The notes beneath the pieces are model-generated. The model saw only the letters and a program-made list of their open reading frames with translations, made no database searches and was not told where the DNA came from. From Sphingomonas bacterium (GTDB taxonomy: Bacteria > Pseudomonadota > Alphaproteobacteria > Sphingomonadales > Sphingomonadaceae): 64,000 bases of DNA. The DNA lies in the NCBI RefSeq assembly GCF_028289855.1, contig NZ_JAQGKZ010000059.1, forward strand, positions 27,839 through 91,838, in the 5' to 3' direction. The position numbers were made by a program, and so were the translations under genes. Each line of letters opens with the position of its first letter. Position 1 is the first letter of the stretch. This document shows, one piece after another, positions 29,919-40,803 of the stretch.

Positions 29919-31645
29919 CAATTCATCTCCTCGACCGCCTCCACCCCCATGATGGCGAGGCCATTTCGGACAATCTGCCCGATCGCGTCGCCGAGGAAAA
30001 GGCGTGCGCAGGTAAGTTCGTGGTTATCGGGCAACAGGAAGCGCCGCTCCGGCCGGTCATTGCCGACATTCCACGATGCATGAAATTCCGCCGACAAGTC
30101 ATAGAGATAAAAGGCGATACGGTGTGGCTCGCGCGCCGCCGCAGCGGTCTCTACGACGCGCGGAAACTGCGCGGCCAGCTTCACCAGCTTCAAGTCTTCC
30201 GTATCAAGCCGGGACAGATCGACGCCATTGCACACCACGCCGGCCTCCGCCGCGCGCCGTTTCAACGACGCGACTCGGGCATGGGCGTACTGGACGTAGA
30301 AGACCGGATTGTCCTTCGATGCCTCGACCACTTTGGCGAAATCGAAGTCCATCTGGGCGTCGGCCTTGCGCGTCAGCATGGTGAACCGCACGACATCCTT
30401 GCCGACTTCGCGCACGACGTCAGCAAGTGTGACGAAGTTACCTGAACGCTTGGACATTTTGACCGGCTCACCGCCGCGCAGCAGTCGCACCATCTGGACC
30501 AGCTTGACGTCGAACCGCGTCTTGCCGCCGGTCAGCGCCTGCACCGCGGCGACGATCCGCTTGACCGTCCCGGCGTGATCGGCGCCCCAGATGTCGATCA
30601 GCGCGTCGGCGGTCTGTGCCTTCTGCCAATGGTAGGCGAGGTCGGCACCGAAATAGGTCCAGCTGCCGTCGGACTTGCGGATCGGCCGGTCCTGATCGTC
30701 GCCAAATTGCGAAGAGCGGAACAGTGGCAGCTCGACCGGCTCCCAATCCTCGGGCGTCTCGCCCTTGGGCGCTTCGAGCACGCCGTCATAGATCAGCCCG
30801 CGCGCGCGCAATTCCTTCTCAGCCGCCTCGGGCTTCTTCGCCGCCTGAAGCTCGGCTTCGGACGAGAACAGGTCGTGATGGATGCCGAGCAGCGCCAGGT
30901 CGGCCTTGATCAGCACCAGCATCGCCGCGACCGCCGCCTTGCGGAACGGGACGAGCCAGTCCGCCTCTGGCGCGGACACATATTTGTCACCGAATTCCTG
31001 CGCGAGCGCTTGCCCGACCGGGATCAGATAATCGCCGGGATACAGCCCCTCGGGGATATCGCCGATATCCTCGCCCAGCGCTTCGCGGTACCGCAGCTGC
31101 GCCGACCGCGCGAGCGTATCGACCTGCCCGCCGGCGTCGTTGACGTAATACTCCCGGATAACCTTGGACCCGCCCCATTCGAGCAATGACGCCAAGGCGT
31201 CGCCGACCACCGCGCCGCGGCAATGCCCCATGTGCATCGGCCCGGTCGGGTTGGCGGAGACGTACTCGATATTGACCGTCTGCCCTTGCCCGCGCGTCGA
31301 GCGGCCGTAGTCGGCCCCGCCATCGTTGATCGCGGCGAGCTCGTTGCGCCAGGTGTCGTCGGTCAGCGTCAGGTTGATGAACCCCGGTCCCGCGACCGCG
31401 ACGGAGCTCACTTCGTCGAGTTTGCCCAGTTCGGCGGCGATCTTCTCGGCCAGCGCGCGCGGATTGGTGTTCGCGGGCTTTGCCAGCACCATCGCTGCAT
31501 TGGTCGCGAGATCGCCATGGCTGGGGTCGCGCGGCGGCTCTACCGTCACCGCACCGCGCGCCAAGCCGCCCGGCAAATCGCCGTTCGCGGTCAGGGCGTC
31601 GAGTGCCGCGTCGATATGCGCGGCAAAGCGGTGGTAGAGGGTCAT
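29918..31645 (-). CDS. argS: Arginine-tRNA ligase
   Basis: Class I aminoacyl-tRNA synthetase. It has the N-terminal Add-1 domain for the tRNA D-loop, HIGH equivalent 'SANPTGPMHMGHCRGAVVGD', 'VKMSKRSGNFVTL' as KMSKS equivalent, and a C-terminal DALR anticodon-binding domain ('CARLFLGDAIGQIVRNGLAIMGVEAVEEM'). 575 residues. It heads the operon that runs through SPOR, nagZ, scpAB and tatABC. The gap of about 70 bases upstream should carry the operon promoter. Confidence 0.97.
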   Translation of the reverse strand: MTLYHRFAAHIDAALDALTANGDLPGGLARGAVTVEPPRDPSHGDLATNAAMVLAKPANTNPRALAEKIAAELGKLDEVSSVAVAGPGFINLTLTDDTWRNELAAINDGGADYGRSTRGQGQTVNIEYVSANPTGPMHMGHCRGAVVGDALASLLEWGGSKVIREYYVNDAGGQVDTLARSAQLRYREALGEDIGDIPEGLYPGDYLIPVGQALAQEFGDKYVSAPEADWLVPFRKAAVAAMLVLIKADLALLGIHHDLFSSEAELQAAKKPEAAEKELRARGLIYDGVLEAPKGETPEDWEPVELPLFRSSQFGDDQDRPIRKSDGSWTYFGADLAYHWQKAQTADALIDIWGADHAGTVKRIVAAVQALTGGKTRFDVKLVQMVRLLRGGEPVKMSKRSGNFVTLADVVREVGKDVVRFTMLTRKADAQMDFDFAKVVEASKDNPVFYVQYAHARVASLKRRAAEAGVVCNGVDLSRLDTEDLKLVKLAAQFPRVVETAAAAREPHRIAFYLYDLSAEFHASWNVGNDRPERRFLLPDNHELTCARLFLGDAIGQIVRNGLAIMGVEAVEEMN

Positions 31646-31717
31646 TCAAGCGTCCAGCGATGCGAGGAAGCGGCGCCTGTAGCCCAATGGCGACGCAGCT
31701 TCAAACCCTCGCCGGAG

Positions 31718-32863
31718 CTAGACGAGCCCGCTGACCGGCGCAGAACCCTTGGTATCCGGGAACAACGTCGCCATCACCCGCCTTGGCTCGACGTTGTAAT
31801 GCCCTGCCACCGCGCCCGCGACGAACTGGTCTAGGCCCAGCGTCGGTTTCAAATCGCGGCCCTCGTACAGCGCCGCCTGCCCCAGCCCCGGCCAGTCGGC
31901 CATCACCCTGCCGCCCTTGACCCCGCCGCCGACCAGCATCGCGGCGGAGCCGGTACCGTGATCGCTGCCGCCGGTGCCGTTGACCGCGACGGTGCGGCCG
32001 AATTCGGTCGCGACCAGCACCATCGTGTCGCTCCACGCCGGGCCCATACCCGTCTTGAGCGCGGCAATCATGGCGTCGAGACCCTTCAACTGGTTCGCCA
32101 GCCGCGCGCGTTGCGCGGCATGCGTGTCCCACCCGCCGGTCTCGATCATCGCGATCCGCGCGCCGTTGGCGGGGGCCAGCAATTTGGCCGCGAGCGCGCC
32201 GGTCGCGGCGGCGTTGGCGGTGGTGGCGCCAGCCATGTCGCTGGTCAGCGTCCGCGTGTTCATCGCGTCGGTCCACAGCCCGTGGAGCTGGCCGTCGCCC
32301 TGATAGAGCGCCGCCACGCGCTGGAGCAGATCGTCGGACGCTTGTGGCAAGGCCGATGGCGCGTAGCTGGTGACGTCGTGCGGCCCGCGCAGTGCCAAGG
32401 GCACCGTCGCCGACACCGCGATCGCCTTGGCCTCGCCCGACGGGATCAGCCCGAGCATGCGGTTGAGCCAGCCGTCTTTGACCTGGTAGGCACCGAGGCC
32501 ACCGCTTTCGAGCACGTTCTGCCCGTCGAAATGCGATCGGTCGCGGTACGGCGACGCGATGGCGTGCGCGAACAGCGCTTCCTTGGTGTCGTACATGCCC
32601 GCCAGCGAGGTCATCGCCGGGTGCAGCGCGAACATGCTGTCGAGCTTCTTCCCGGTCGCGAAATCGGCCGCGAGTTGCCCGCGCGCGCCGGCAAAGGCGG
32701 GATCGCCGACCGCGCCGACCGTGCCGAGCCCGTCGGCCGCGCCGCGCTGAATGATGAACACGAAGCGGCGGTCGGTGTCGGCCTTGGCGAAGGCCATGCG
32801 CGGCGCGAGGCTCAGCGCCGCGGCGCCGGCGCCGTAGGCGAGGAAATGACGGCGGTCGATCAT
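31718..32863 (-). CDS. DUF1501 domain-containing Tat-exported protein
   Basis: 381 residues beginning with a twin-arginine signal ('MIDRRHFLAYGAGAAALSLAPRMAFA'). The body has 'FIIQRGAADGLGTVGAVGDP', 'IETGGWDTHAAQ', 'VLVATEFGRTVAVNGTGGSDHGTGSAAMLVGGGVKGGRV', the DUF1501 signature, related to sulfatase/alkaline-phosphatase folds with a probable metal site. Biochemical function is unknown. It lies 3 bases after a DUF1800 gene, a pairing very common in bacteria. Confidence 0.9.
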   Translation of the reverse strand: MIDRRHFLAYGAGAAALSLAPRMAFAKADTDRRFVFIIQRGAADGLGTVGAVGDPAFAGARGQLAADFATGKKLDSMFALHPAMTSLAGMYDTKEALFAHAIASPYRDRSHFDGQNVLESGGLGAYQVKDGWLNRMLGLIPSGEAKAIAVSATVPLALRGPHDVTSYAPSALPQASDDLLQRVAALYQGDGQLHGLWTDAMNTRTLTSDMAGATTANAAATGALAAKLLAPANGARIAMIETGGWDTHAAQRARLANQLKGLDAMIAALKTGMGPAWSDTMVLVATEFGRTVAVNGTGGSDHGTGSAAMLVGGGVKGGRVMADWPGLGQAALYEGRDLKPTLGLDQFVAGAVAGHYNVEPRRVMATLFPDTKGSAPVSGLV

Positions 32864-32866
32864 GAC

Positions 32867-34399
32867 TTACCTCCTCAACATTTCGGGCGACACGAGCAGC
32901 AGCGCGAGCCCCTGACCGGGGCTTTCGGCACGCGCCAGCGCCTGTTCGGTGGCCGGCGTCAGCGCGCCCGGGAACAATTTGGGCGCGAGTGCCCGCGCAT
33001 CGACCGCGGCGCCCGCGCGGGTCGCGAAGCGCTCGGCCGCTTCGACCCGGCGAACCAGCGCGTCGGGGCCGGCCCAGCTCGCGGCGATATCATCATATCC
33101 AGCGGGCGACCCCGGTCGCCATGTCGGCTGGCCAAGCTGGTTGAGCAGCCCCACCGCGGCAAGCGGCAGCATCTGCTTCATCCCCAACGCACGCCCGGTC
33201 GATACCGTCCATTCCCACGGCGACTTGAACTTGACCGGCCCGGCGACCCAGCATTCGGGACTGTCGATCAGCGTCTTGTAGAGCGACGGCAAATCGCCGC
33301 CGGTCTTGAGAAACGACGCCTTGAGCCGCGCGACCAACGCCGGCGGCGGGGTGTCGCCGGCGAAGTGGCGTGCGAGCTTGGTCGAAACGTGTTCGGCGGT
33401 GGCGGGGCTTGTCGCAAGCATATCGAGCACCGCCTGCGCCTGCTTCTCGCCGTCCTGGCCATACTTCCGTCCGACGATCGTGCGCTCGCCCGGCTCGTGG
33501 ATCCGCTCGGCGAAGACGAACTCCCCGGGTGGGCCATCTGTGCCGGTCAACCGTGCGCCCGGCCCGCGCCCGATACCGCTCACCGTCCAGCCGGTGAGCG
33601 CGCGGGCGAATTCGGTGACGTCGGCCTGTGTGTAACCCGTGCGCACCCCGAGTGTGTGCAACTCCATGATCTCGCGCGCGAGATTCTCGTTCAGTCCCAG
33701 TTTGTTGCCGCCGGGACGCGGCCGGTTGGCCGCGAATTGGCCCGCCATGCTGTTGGGTCCGACCGACACCGCCTGATCGAGATAGAGCAGCATCGCCGGA
33801 TGCCGCTCGACCGCGTTCAGCATGCCACCGAACGTGCCCATCAAATTCGGGCGGATCGCTTCGAATTCCAGCAGCCCGGACAGGCCGATAACTTCCAGCT
33901 TGTCGGCCGACACCGCAAAATGGTTGGCCCAGAAATGCGTCAGCCGCTCGGCAAATGGCGTCGGGCTGGTGAGAGCGGCGGTGATCCGCCCGCCAACCGC
34001 CGCCGCATAATCGTCGCGCACCTGCCCGCCGACGAAGCGCCGTGCCGCCATGGCTGGGTCGGTGGCCGCTGGATCGGGTTTCGCGCCCGGCTCGGGCGTG
34101 CCGGGCGCCATTTGCGGCGCCATCGCGCCGGCCATGCCCGGCTGGGGCGGCATCGGCGCGACGGCCGCCGCCAATTGCTTCCGGCCGAGGCCTTGCTGGC
34201 GCAACTGGCGCTGCTGTTCGATATAGTCGGCGAGTTCGCCCGCGACCTTGGTCCGCGTCGGCACCGCGGCGAACGCGGCAGGTTTGGGTTCGAAAGCGTC
34301 GAGCTGACGCTTCAGCCAGCCCTTCGGGTCACTCGGGATGCTCTCGTCGGGACGGGCGCCGAGCCCGAAGCGATTGAGCGCGATACTGGCATCGGCCAT
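32867..34399 (-). CDS. DUF1800 domain-containing protein
   Basis: 510 residues from 'MADASIALNRFGLGARPDE'; the track's extra four codons are less likely. Family motifs: 'RLTHFWANHFAVSADK', 'NENLAREIMELHTLGVRTGYTQADVTEFARALTGW' and a C-terminal 'KFKSPWEWTVSTGRALGM'. No catalytic assignment exists for the family. A low-complexity Pro/Met/Gly insert at about 110-140 interrupts the N-terminal part. No signal peptide is evident, unlike its DUF1501 partner, with which it forms a two-gene unit. Confidence 0.9.
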   Translation of the reverse strand: MADASIALNRFGLGARPDESIPSDPKGWLKRQLDAFEPKPAAFAAVPTRTKVAGELADYIEQQRQLRQQGLGRKQLAAAVAPMPPQPGMAGAMAPQMAPGTPEPGAKPDPAATDPAMAARRFVGGQVRDDYAAAVGGRITAALTSPTPFAERLTHFWANHFAVSADKLEVIGLSGLLEFEAIRPNLMGTFGGMLNAVERHPAMLLYLDQAVSVGPNSMAGQFAANRPRPGGNKLGLNENLAREIMELHTLGVRTGYTQADVTEFARALTGWTVSGIGRGPGARLTGTDGPPGEFVFAERIHEPGERTIVGRKYGQDGEKQAQAVLDMLATSPATAEHVSTKLARHFAGDTPPPALVARLKASFLKTGGDLPSLYKTLIDSPECWVAGPVKFKSPWEWTVSTGRALGMKQMLPLAAVGLLNQLGQPTWRPGSPAGYDDIAASWAGPDALVRRVEAAERFATRAGAAVDARALAPKLFPGALTPATEQALARAESPGQGLALLLVSPEMLRR

Positions 34400-34471
34400 G
34401 CGCGTCTCCATGCAATGCGACGGAGGCTAATACGCCTTTGTCGCACAATTATCCCAACAACGCGCGGGCAC

Positions 34472-35638
34472 TCAGAACCCTTCGGGCAAGTCGATCGGTC
34501 CGACGATCTCGCGATAGCGCGCGATGGCGTAGCGGTCGGTCATCCCGGCGATGAAATCGGCGACATGGCGGCTGAGCCATGGCTCCTCGGGCGGCAGCCG
34601 CGCGGGCCATTCGCCCGCCATCAGCGAGGGGGTTGCATGGTACGCCGCGAACAGCCCGGCGACCACCACGCGCGCCTTGTCCGCCGCCGCGACTTGCAAC
34701 GGATGATGATAGAGGTTGGCGTACATGAAGCGCTTCAGCCCGCGCTCGTTGTCGCGCATCGCGTCCGAAAAGCCGACCAGCGCCCGCCCCACATCGCGCG
34801 CGTCGTCGGGCGACTTGATCCCCGATTCCGCGATCGCCACGCGGCTGGTTTCGATCAGGTCGTTAACCATCCCGCCAATCTGCCCGCGGATCAACTCGCC
34901 GGTCAGCCGCGGCGGCGTGACCTCGGGAAAACGCACGCGGCACTGATCCCACCGCGCGGCGATCATCGGCACAGTGAGCAACTGATCGAGGCTGAGCAAC
35001 CCGGCGCGCAAGCCGTCGTCGATATCATGATTGTCGTAAGCGATATCGTCGGCGATCGCCGCGACTTGCGCCTCCAGCCCGGCGAACGTCTCCAGCTCGA
35101 GCGGAAATTCGTTATCCGCCTTCGCCAGCGCCCATTGCGGCGCAGTTACCGGACCGTTGTGCTTGGCCAGCCCCTCCAGCGTTTCCCACGTCAAATTGAG
35201 CCCGGGAAAGCGCGGATAAGGGCTGTCGATCTCGGTCAGAGCGCGCAGCGTGTTGCCGTTATGGTCGAACCCGCCCTGCTTGCTCAGCGCCGCCTTCAGC
35301 GCATCCTCGCCAGCGTGCCCAAACGGCGGGTGCCCGATGTCGTGCGCCAGGCACAATGCCTCGGTCAGGTCCTCGTTGAGCCCCAACGCGCGGGCGATCG
35401 TGCGGCCGATCTGCGCGACTTCGATGCTGTGCGTCAGCCGGACGCGGAAATGGTCGCCGTCGGGGGCGAGGAATACCTGGGTTTTATGGCGCAGCCGCCG
35501 GAAACTGATCGAATGGACGATGCGGTCGCGGTCGCGCTGGAACGCGTCGCGGGGGCCGCGCGCGGTGGTCTCATCCTCGGGATAGAGCCGCCCACGGCTG
35601 AGCCACGGGTCGGAGGCGTAGGGGGCGAGGTCGGGCAT
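34472..35638 (-). CDS. dgt: Deoxyguanosinetriphosphate triphosphohydrolase-like protein
   Basis: HD-domain dNTPase releasing tripolyphosphate from dNTPs. Metal ligands: 'RVRLTHSIEVAQ' (H), 'LAHDIGHPPFGHAGED' (HD) and 'ADDIAYDNHDID' (D). 388 residues from 'MPDLAPYASDPWLSRG', the usual short (SAMHD1-like, type 2) alphaproteobacterial form. The track start 28 codons upstream runs into intergenic repeat DNA. Confidence 0.93.
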   Translation of the reverse strand: MPDLAPYASDPWLSRGRLYPEDETTARGPRDAFQRDRDRIVHSISFRRLRHKTQVFLAPDGDHFRVRLTHSIEVAQIGRTIARALGLNEDLTEALCLAHDIGHPPFGHAGEDALKAALSKQGGFDHNGNTLRALTEIDSPYPRFPGLNLTWETLEGLAKHNGPVTAPQWALAKADNEFPLELETFAGLEAQVAAIADDIAYDNHDIDDGLRAGLLSLDQLLTVPMIAARWDQCRVRFPEVTPPRLTGELIRGQIGGMVNDLIETSRVAIAESGIKSPDDARDVGRALVGFSDAMRDNERGLKRFMYANLYHHPLQVAAADKARVVVAGLFAAYHATPSLMAGEWPARLPPEEPWLSRHVADFIAGMTDRYAIARYREIVGPIDLPEGF

Positions 35639-35689
35639 GCGGGGCGATGTAGCGTGGCATTGCGCGAAATCTAACCGATACTTGCTTGG

Positions 35690-35760
35690 CGCCTCCCGGC
35701 GAAGGCCGGGGTCCAGTCGCAAGCGGCCCGAAACTGGGCCCCGGCTTTCGCCGGGAGGCG
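35690..35760. repeat. Palindromic intergenic repeat, family C (CCCGGCGAAGGCCGGG type)
   Basis: Arms CGCCTCCCGGCGAAGGCCGGGGTCCAGT and ACTGGGCCCCGGCTTTCGCCGGGAGGCG, each also containing its own small palindrome. It lies 4 bases beyond the stop of the TPR/SPOR gene, so on that transcript it forms a long 3' hairpin that may act as terminator or stabiliser. Single copy in this window. Confidence 0.85.
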
Positions 35761-35764
35761 TGAT

Positions 35765-37798
35765 TTATTTCGCGCCGCCCAACCGGTCGATCTTCTGCCC
35801 CTTGGCGCTGGTGAAGACAAAGCCCGACAGCCCGGCCTTGCTCATGCGATTGACGAAGTCTTGGGCCTCATCGACCGATTTGAACGGCCCGGTGAGTACG
35901 CGATTGGTGGCGCGGAGCGGGGTCGACCAGCCCTGGCGGCCGCGGAACAGATCGGGCGCCTTGGTCTTGAGCCCGGCCCAGGCCTTTTCGAGGCTCGCTT
36001 CGTTGGCGCCACCCGCCACCTGCACCCACACACGCGCCGGTTCGCCCTTGGTAACGGCGTCCGCCTTGTCCTTGGCGTCGGCCTTTGCCTCGGCGGCCTT
36101 GCAGCGCGCCGAGGTCGTCGACTTGCCCTTGGCGCTCGCAGCCTTGGCAGTCGCAACCTTGCCCTTCACGGGCTTGGGCGGAAGCGGACAGCCGTTCTTG
36201 TCGAGCAGCGGAACGTCGTCCTTGGGCGGCTTGGCGGTCCGGCTCTTCGTATCGCTGGCGTCGGCGGTTTCGTCCTTGGTCCGGTTCTTGGCGCTATCTT
36301 TCGCTTTCCCCTTCCCCGTCGTCGGCGGGGGTGCAGCCGCGACCTCGTCCTTCACTAGTTTGCCGCGCGTCCGTGTCGTGCCTGGCTTGGGTTTTGGCTC
36401 ATCGACCGGCTTCTCGACCGCCGCCACCGCAACGGGCGCGGCGGCCGGACGGCGCGGCGGCGGCGGTGCGGACAATGGCAGGCGTTTATCAAGCCCGGCG
36501 ACGATCCGCGCGAGGACGGTATCCTCGCTGACCCGCGCGGTCGCGGTCGGCTCGGGCACGCCCGCTTCGGAGGCGCTTGGCTGGTCGGCGACGCCGGGGG
36601 TGGGTTCGGCAGGCGGCGCCGGCGTGGCGGTCTCCGCAACTGTGATCGGCGGCGTCGGCACAGGGTTCCGTAGCGGGGTCGCAACAGTAGCTGCCACGCT
36701 TACCGGCGGTGGTACGGGCGTTGGCGTAGGCGCGGGCCGTTCGTAGATCGTCACCGGCGCGGGCGCTATCGCCGGGTTCGACGGCACTGCAGCAACGCGG
36801 ACCGGCGGCGGGACCGGGGCGGGCACCGGCGCCGGCATCACGCGGGGCGGCACATAGGTCGGCGGCGCGAGCACGACTTCGACCGGCGCGGCGGCGACCG
36901 GCGGGACGGCGGGGGCGAGGTCGTCCTTCTTGCGCTTCTTGCGTTTGCGCCTGTCGTCGATCGCGGGAAGCACGACCGCCGTCGCAGCCACTTCTACCTT
37001 GGGCGCATAGGGATCGGGCCCGAGCCGCGGCAACGGCGGGACCATTTGCGCGTCGGCGATGCGTTCGGGGGTCGATCGCATCTCGCCGAAATTGACCGCG
37101 AACGCGCGATCGACCGCGGACAGTTGCGGCAAGCGGCGAAAAAACGGCGTCAGCCCAGCACCGAGCCCCGGCGACATCATCGTCGCGGCGATCTTTTCGG
37201 CGCCGTCGGTATCGCCGCTCATCGCCAGCACGAACGCACGGTCGCGCCACGCCGCGCGGTCGCTCTTGCGCAGCAACGGATCGAGCAGCTTGAGCGCCGC
37301 CTCCTTCTGCCCGACGATGCCGAGCGACAATGCGTAGCGCCGAGTCACCTCGTCGTCGGCGCCGTCCGACAATGCGAGGCGATAGTCGCGTTGCGCGCGA
37401 TCCGGTTGGCCGATCAGATCGTACGCGAGCCCGCGATCCCCGGCGAACTTGCGCGGGTCGAGCCCGCGGCGCTCCGCCTCCTGGAAGCGCAGCAATGCCA
37501 TGCCGGGGCGTTCCGCGCGCACCATCAGGCTGCCCCACCCCGCCTTGATCCGCGGGTTGTTGGGATCGAGCTTTTCGGCGCGCGTGAAGAACCCCGCCGA
37601 CGCGGTCGCATCGCCCATCCGCAGCGTCAGTTCGCCGGCGGTGATCAACGCCTCGATATCGACCGGGTTGGCGGCGAGGATCCGCATGTCGGCGGCGAGC
37701 GCGTCGGCGTCGCGATTCTCGATCGCGGTCTGGGCGTGCGCCCCACCCGCCACCGCGAATCCGAGCGCGGCAACAGTCAGGGTCCGGCGCAACATCAT
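35765..37798 (-). CDS. Exported TPR and SPOR domain protein
   Basis: 677 residues. Signal peptide 'MMLRRTLTVAALGFAVAGGAHA|QT'; TPR-like helical repeats to about residue 250 ('EALITAGELTLRMGDATASAGFFTRAEKLDPNNPRIKAGWG'); a very long Pro/Ala/Lys disordered segment; and a C-terminal SPOR-type domain ('RVWVQVAGGANEASLEKAWAGLK...TGPFKSVDEAQDFVNRMSKAGLSGFVF'). Its place just downstream of ftsZ and the SPOR domain suggest a division-site peptidoglycan role. It is separated from ftsZ by a probable terminator. Confidence 0.85.
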   Translation of the reverse strand: MMLRRTLTVAALGFAVAGGAHAQTAIENRDADALAADMRILAANPVDIEALITAGELTLRMGDATASAGFFTRAEKLDPNNPRIKAGWGSLMVRAERPGMALLRFQEAERRGLDPRKFAGDRGLAYDLIGQPDRAQRDYRLALSDGADDEVTRRYALSLGIVGQKEAALKLLDPLLRKSDRAAWRDRAFVLAMSGDTDGAEKIAATMMSPGLGAGLTPFFRRLPQLSAVDRAFAVNFGEMRSTPERIADAQMVPPLPRLGPDPYAPKVEVAATAVVLPAIDDRRKRKKRKKDDLAPAVPPVAAAPVEVVLAPPTYVPPRVMPAPVPAPVPPPVRVAAVPSNPAIAPAPVTIYERPAPTPTPVPPPVSVAATVATPLRNPVPTPPITVAETATPAPPAEPTPGVADQPSASEAGVPEPTATARVSEDTVLARIVAGLDKRLPLSAPPPPRRPAAAPVAVAAVEKPVDEPKPKPGTTRTRGKLVKDEVAAAPPPTTGKGKAKDSAKNRTKDETADASDTKSRTAKPPKDDVPLLDKNGCPLPPKPVKGKVATAKAASAKGKSTTSARCKAAEAKADAKDKADAVTKGEPARVWVQVAGGANEASLEKAWAGLKTKAPDLFRGRQGWSTPLRATNRVLTGPFKSVDEAQDFVNRMSKAGLSGFVFTSAKGQKIDRLGGAK

Positions 37799-37865
37799 GT
37801 TGGCCTGCAGCCTAAACCGATTGGCGGCTGAACGGGAAATGATTGCCGGGACCACAAACGGCGAA

Positions 37866-37901
37866 ACGGGGCGCGGCGGCGACGAATGCCCCCGCCCCCG
37901 T
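37866..37901 (-). terminator. Probable terminator hairpin downstream of ftsZ
   Basis: On the minus strand ACGGGG-(G)-GCGG pairs with CCGC-(G)-CCCCGT (10 bp with small bulges), followed by TTTCG. It begins 13 bases after the ftsZ stop. The weak T-run and bulges limit confidence. Confidence 0.4.
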
Positions 37902-37914
37902 CTCTAAATGGGAA

Positions 37915-39411
<1,497 letters not shown>

Positions 39412-39529
39412 GATCACTGTCTCCGTCATGTTCCCGCAAAAATTACCGGGGAACACCCTATGCCCACTACACCTTGCACCAACACCCCATCACTATCCAC
39501 TACAATTAGGGGTTGGTTGACTTATTTTG
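39412..39529 (-). promoter_or_regulatory. ftsA-ftsZ intergenic region, likely ftsZ promoter
   Basis: This is the largest gap in the otherwise nearly gapless dcw cluster and is unusually A/T-rich towards ftsA ('TTATTAACAAAATAAG' on the minus strand). That suits a dedicated ftsZ promoter. I find a TTAA half-site but no full TTAA-N7-TTAA CtrA box. Confidence 0.45.
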
Positions 39530-40792
39530 TTAATAATTCGCCCGCGCCGTTCGGATCAAGCGGCGCACCATCGAGAATGGCGACGGTCGGTGCACGACCT
39601 GATGGTCGCCCGCCGATAAAGCCCGCAAATCGATCGGGTCGGTCGCGGCGTGATGGACCAACCCCGACAGCGTTGCGAACGCCGGCCCGGAATGCGCGTC
39701 GGGCAGCCCGGTCAGCCCGCGCGGGCGGCCGATCCGGACCGAACGACCGAGCGCCGACTGCGCGTAATCCGCGATCCCCTTCAGCTCTGCCCCCCCGCCG
39801 GTCAGCACCACCTGGCGACCGACATTGCCGTCGAACTTCATCGCGGTCAGCGCCTTGCCGATCTCTCCCATCAGCAGTTCGAGCCGCTGGCGGATCACCG
39901 CGATCAGCTGCGCCTTGGTGATGCGCGCGCCCTCGCCCGCGCCGTCCTCGCTCAGCGGGGTGATCTCGATCACTTCGTGATTGTCGCGCGGCGTCGCGTT
40001 GGCGCAGCCATGGAAGCATTTCATCCGCTCGGCCTGGCTGCGGCTGGCGCCGAAGGTCGAGGCGATATCGTCGGTGATATCCGCCGCGCCCATCTGGATC
40101 GTGGTCAGCCCGACCAGCATCCCGCCCGCAAACAGCGAGACGTTGGTGATCCCGGCGCCCATTTCGACCAACGCCGTGCCCAGTTCACGCTCCTCGGCGC
40201 TGAGGCAAGCGAGCCCCGTCGCGACCGGCGCGGCGATGATCGCCTTCACCTCAAGGTGCGATTTCGCAACGCACAGCCCGATATTGCGCACCGGCGACCC
40301 GTCGGCGGCGACGACGTGGATGTGGACGCCAAGCCGGTCGGCGTGGAGCCCGAGCGGGTTCTTCACCCCGGTGATACCGTCGAGCGTGTAGAGCGCGGGC
40401 TGCGCATGGAGCACCATGCGGCCCGCCGGGTCGATCGATTCACGCCCGGCCCGCAACAGCGCGTCGATGTCCGATTGCTCGATCCGGTGGCCGCCCATCT
40501 CGAACTCGATCGAAGCGACGTCGCTGACCAGCCCGCCCGCCGAAAACCCGACCCAGACATTCTCGATATTGGTCTGCGCGATCCGCTCGGCCTGCTCGAC
40601 CGCTTCGCGCACCGCGACTTCGGTCGCGCCCATGTCGGCGATGCAGCCGCGCTTGATCCCGCGGCTTTCGCGCTGGCCGGTGCCGAGCACGATCAGCTCG
40701 CCGCCGTCGCCCTTTTGCGCGATCATCGCCGATACCTTCGACGACCCGATATCGAGCGCCGTGATCAGTCCTTCGGGTCCAGCCTTGGCCAT
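39530..40792 (-). CDS. ftsA: Cell division protein FtsA
   Basis: Actin-like membrane tether for FtsZ. ATPase motifs are 'ITALDIGSSKVSAMI' (phosphate 1), 'TALVEMGAGITNVSLF' and 'VVLTGGGAELKGI' (adenosine). The 1C domain insertion lies at about 85-165. The C-terminal amphipathic membrane-targeting helix is 'PFSMVRRLIRTARANY'. 420 residues. It follows ftsQ after 11 bases. Confidence 0.96.
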   Translation of the reverse strand: MAKAGPEGLITALDIGSSKVSAMIAQKGDGGELIVLGTGQRESRGIKRGCIADMGATEVAVREAVEQAERIAQTNIENVWVGFSAGGLVSDVASIEFEMGGHRIEQSDIDALLRAGRESIDPAGRMVLHAQPALYTLDGITGVKNPLGLHADRLGVHIHVVAADGSPVRNIGLCVAKSHLEVKAIIAAPVATGLACLSAEERELGTALVEMGAGITNVSLFAGGMLVGLTTIQMGAADITDDIASTFGASRSQAERMKCFHGCANATPRDNHEVIEITPLSEDGAGEGARITKAQLIAVIRQRLELLMGEIGKALTAMKFDGNVGRQVVLTGGGAELKGIADYAQSALGRSVRIGRPRGLTGLPDAHSGPAFATLSGLVHHAATDPIDLRALSAGDHQVVHRPSPFSMVRRLIRTARANY

Positions 40793-40803
40793 CGTTACTC
40801 CCC

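Noticed and set aside
31958-35674. 1238-residue plus-strand ORF
   Set aside because: It runs antisense through the DUF1501, DUF1800 and dgt genes, is Arg/Gly/Ala-rich with no recognisable domain, and is the usual GC-rich shadow frame.
39457-39529. Possible CtrA binding site upstream of ftsZ
   Set aside because: Only one TTAA half-site with the right flank; the second half (AGTC) does not match TTAA-N7-TTAA.
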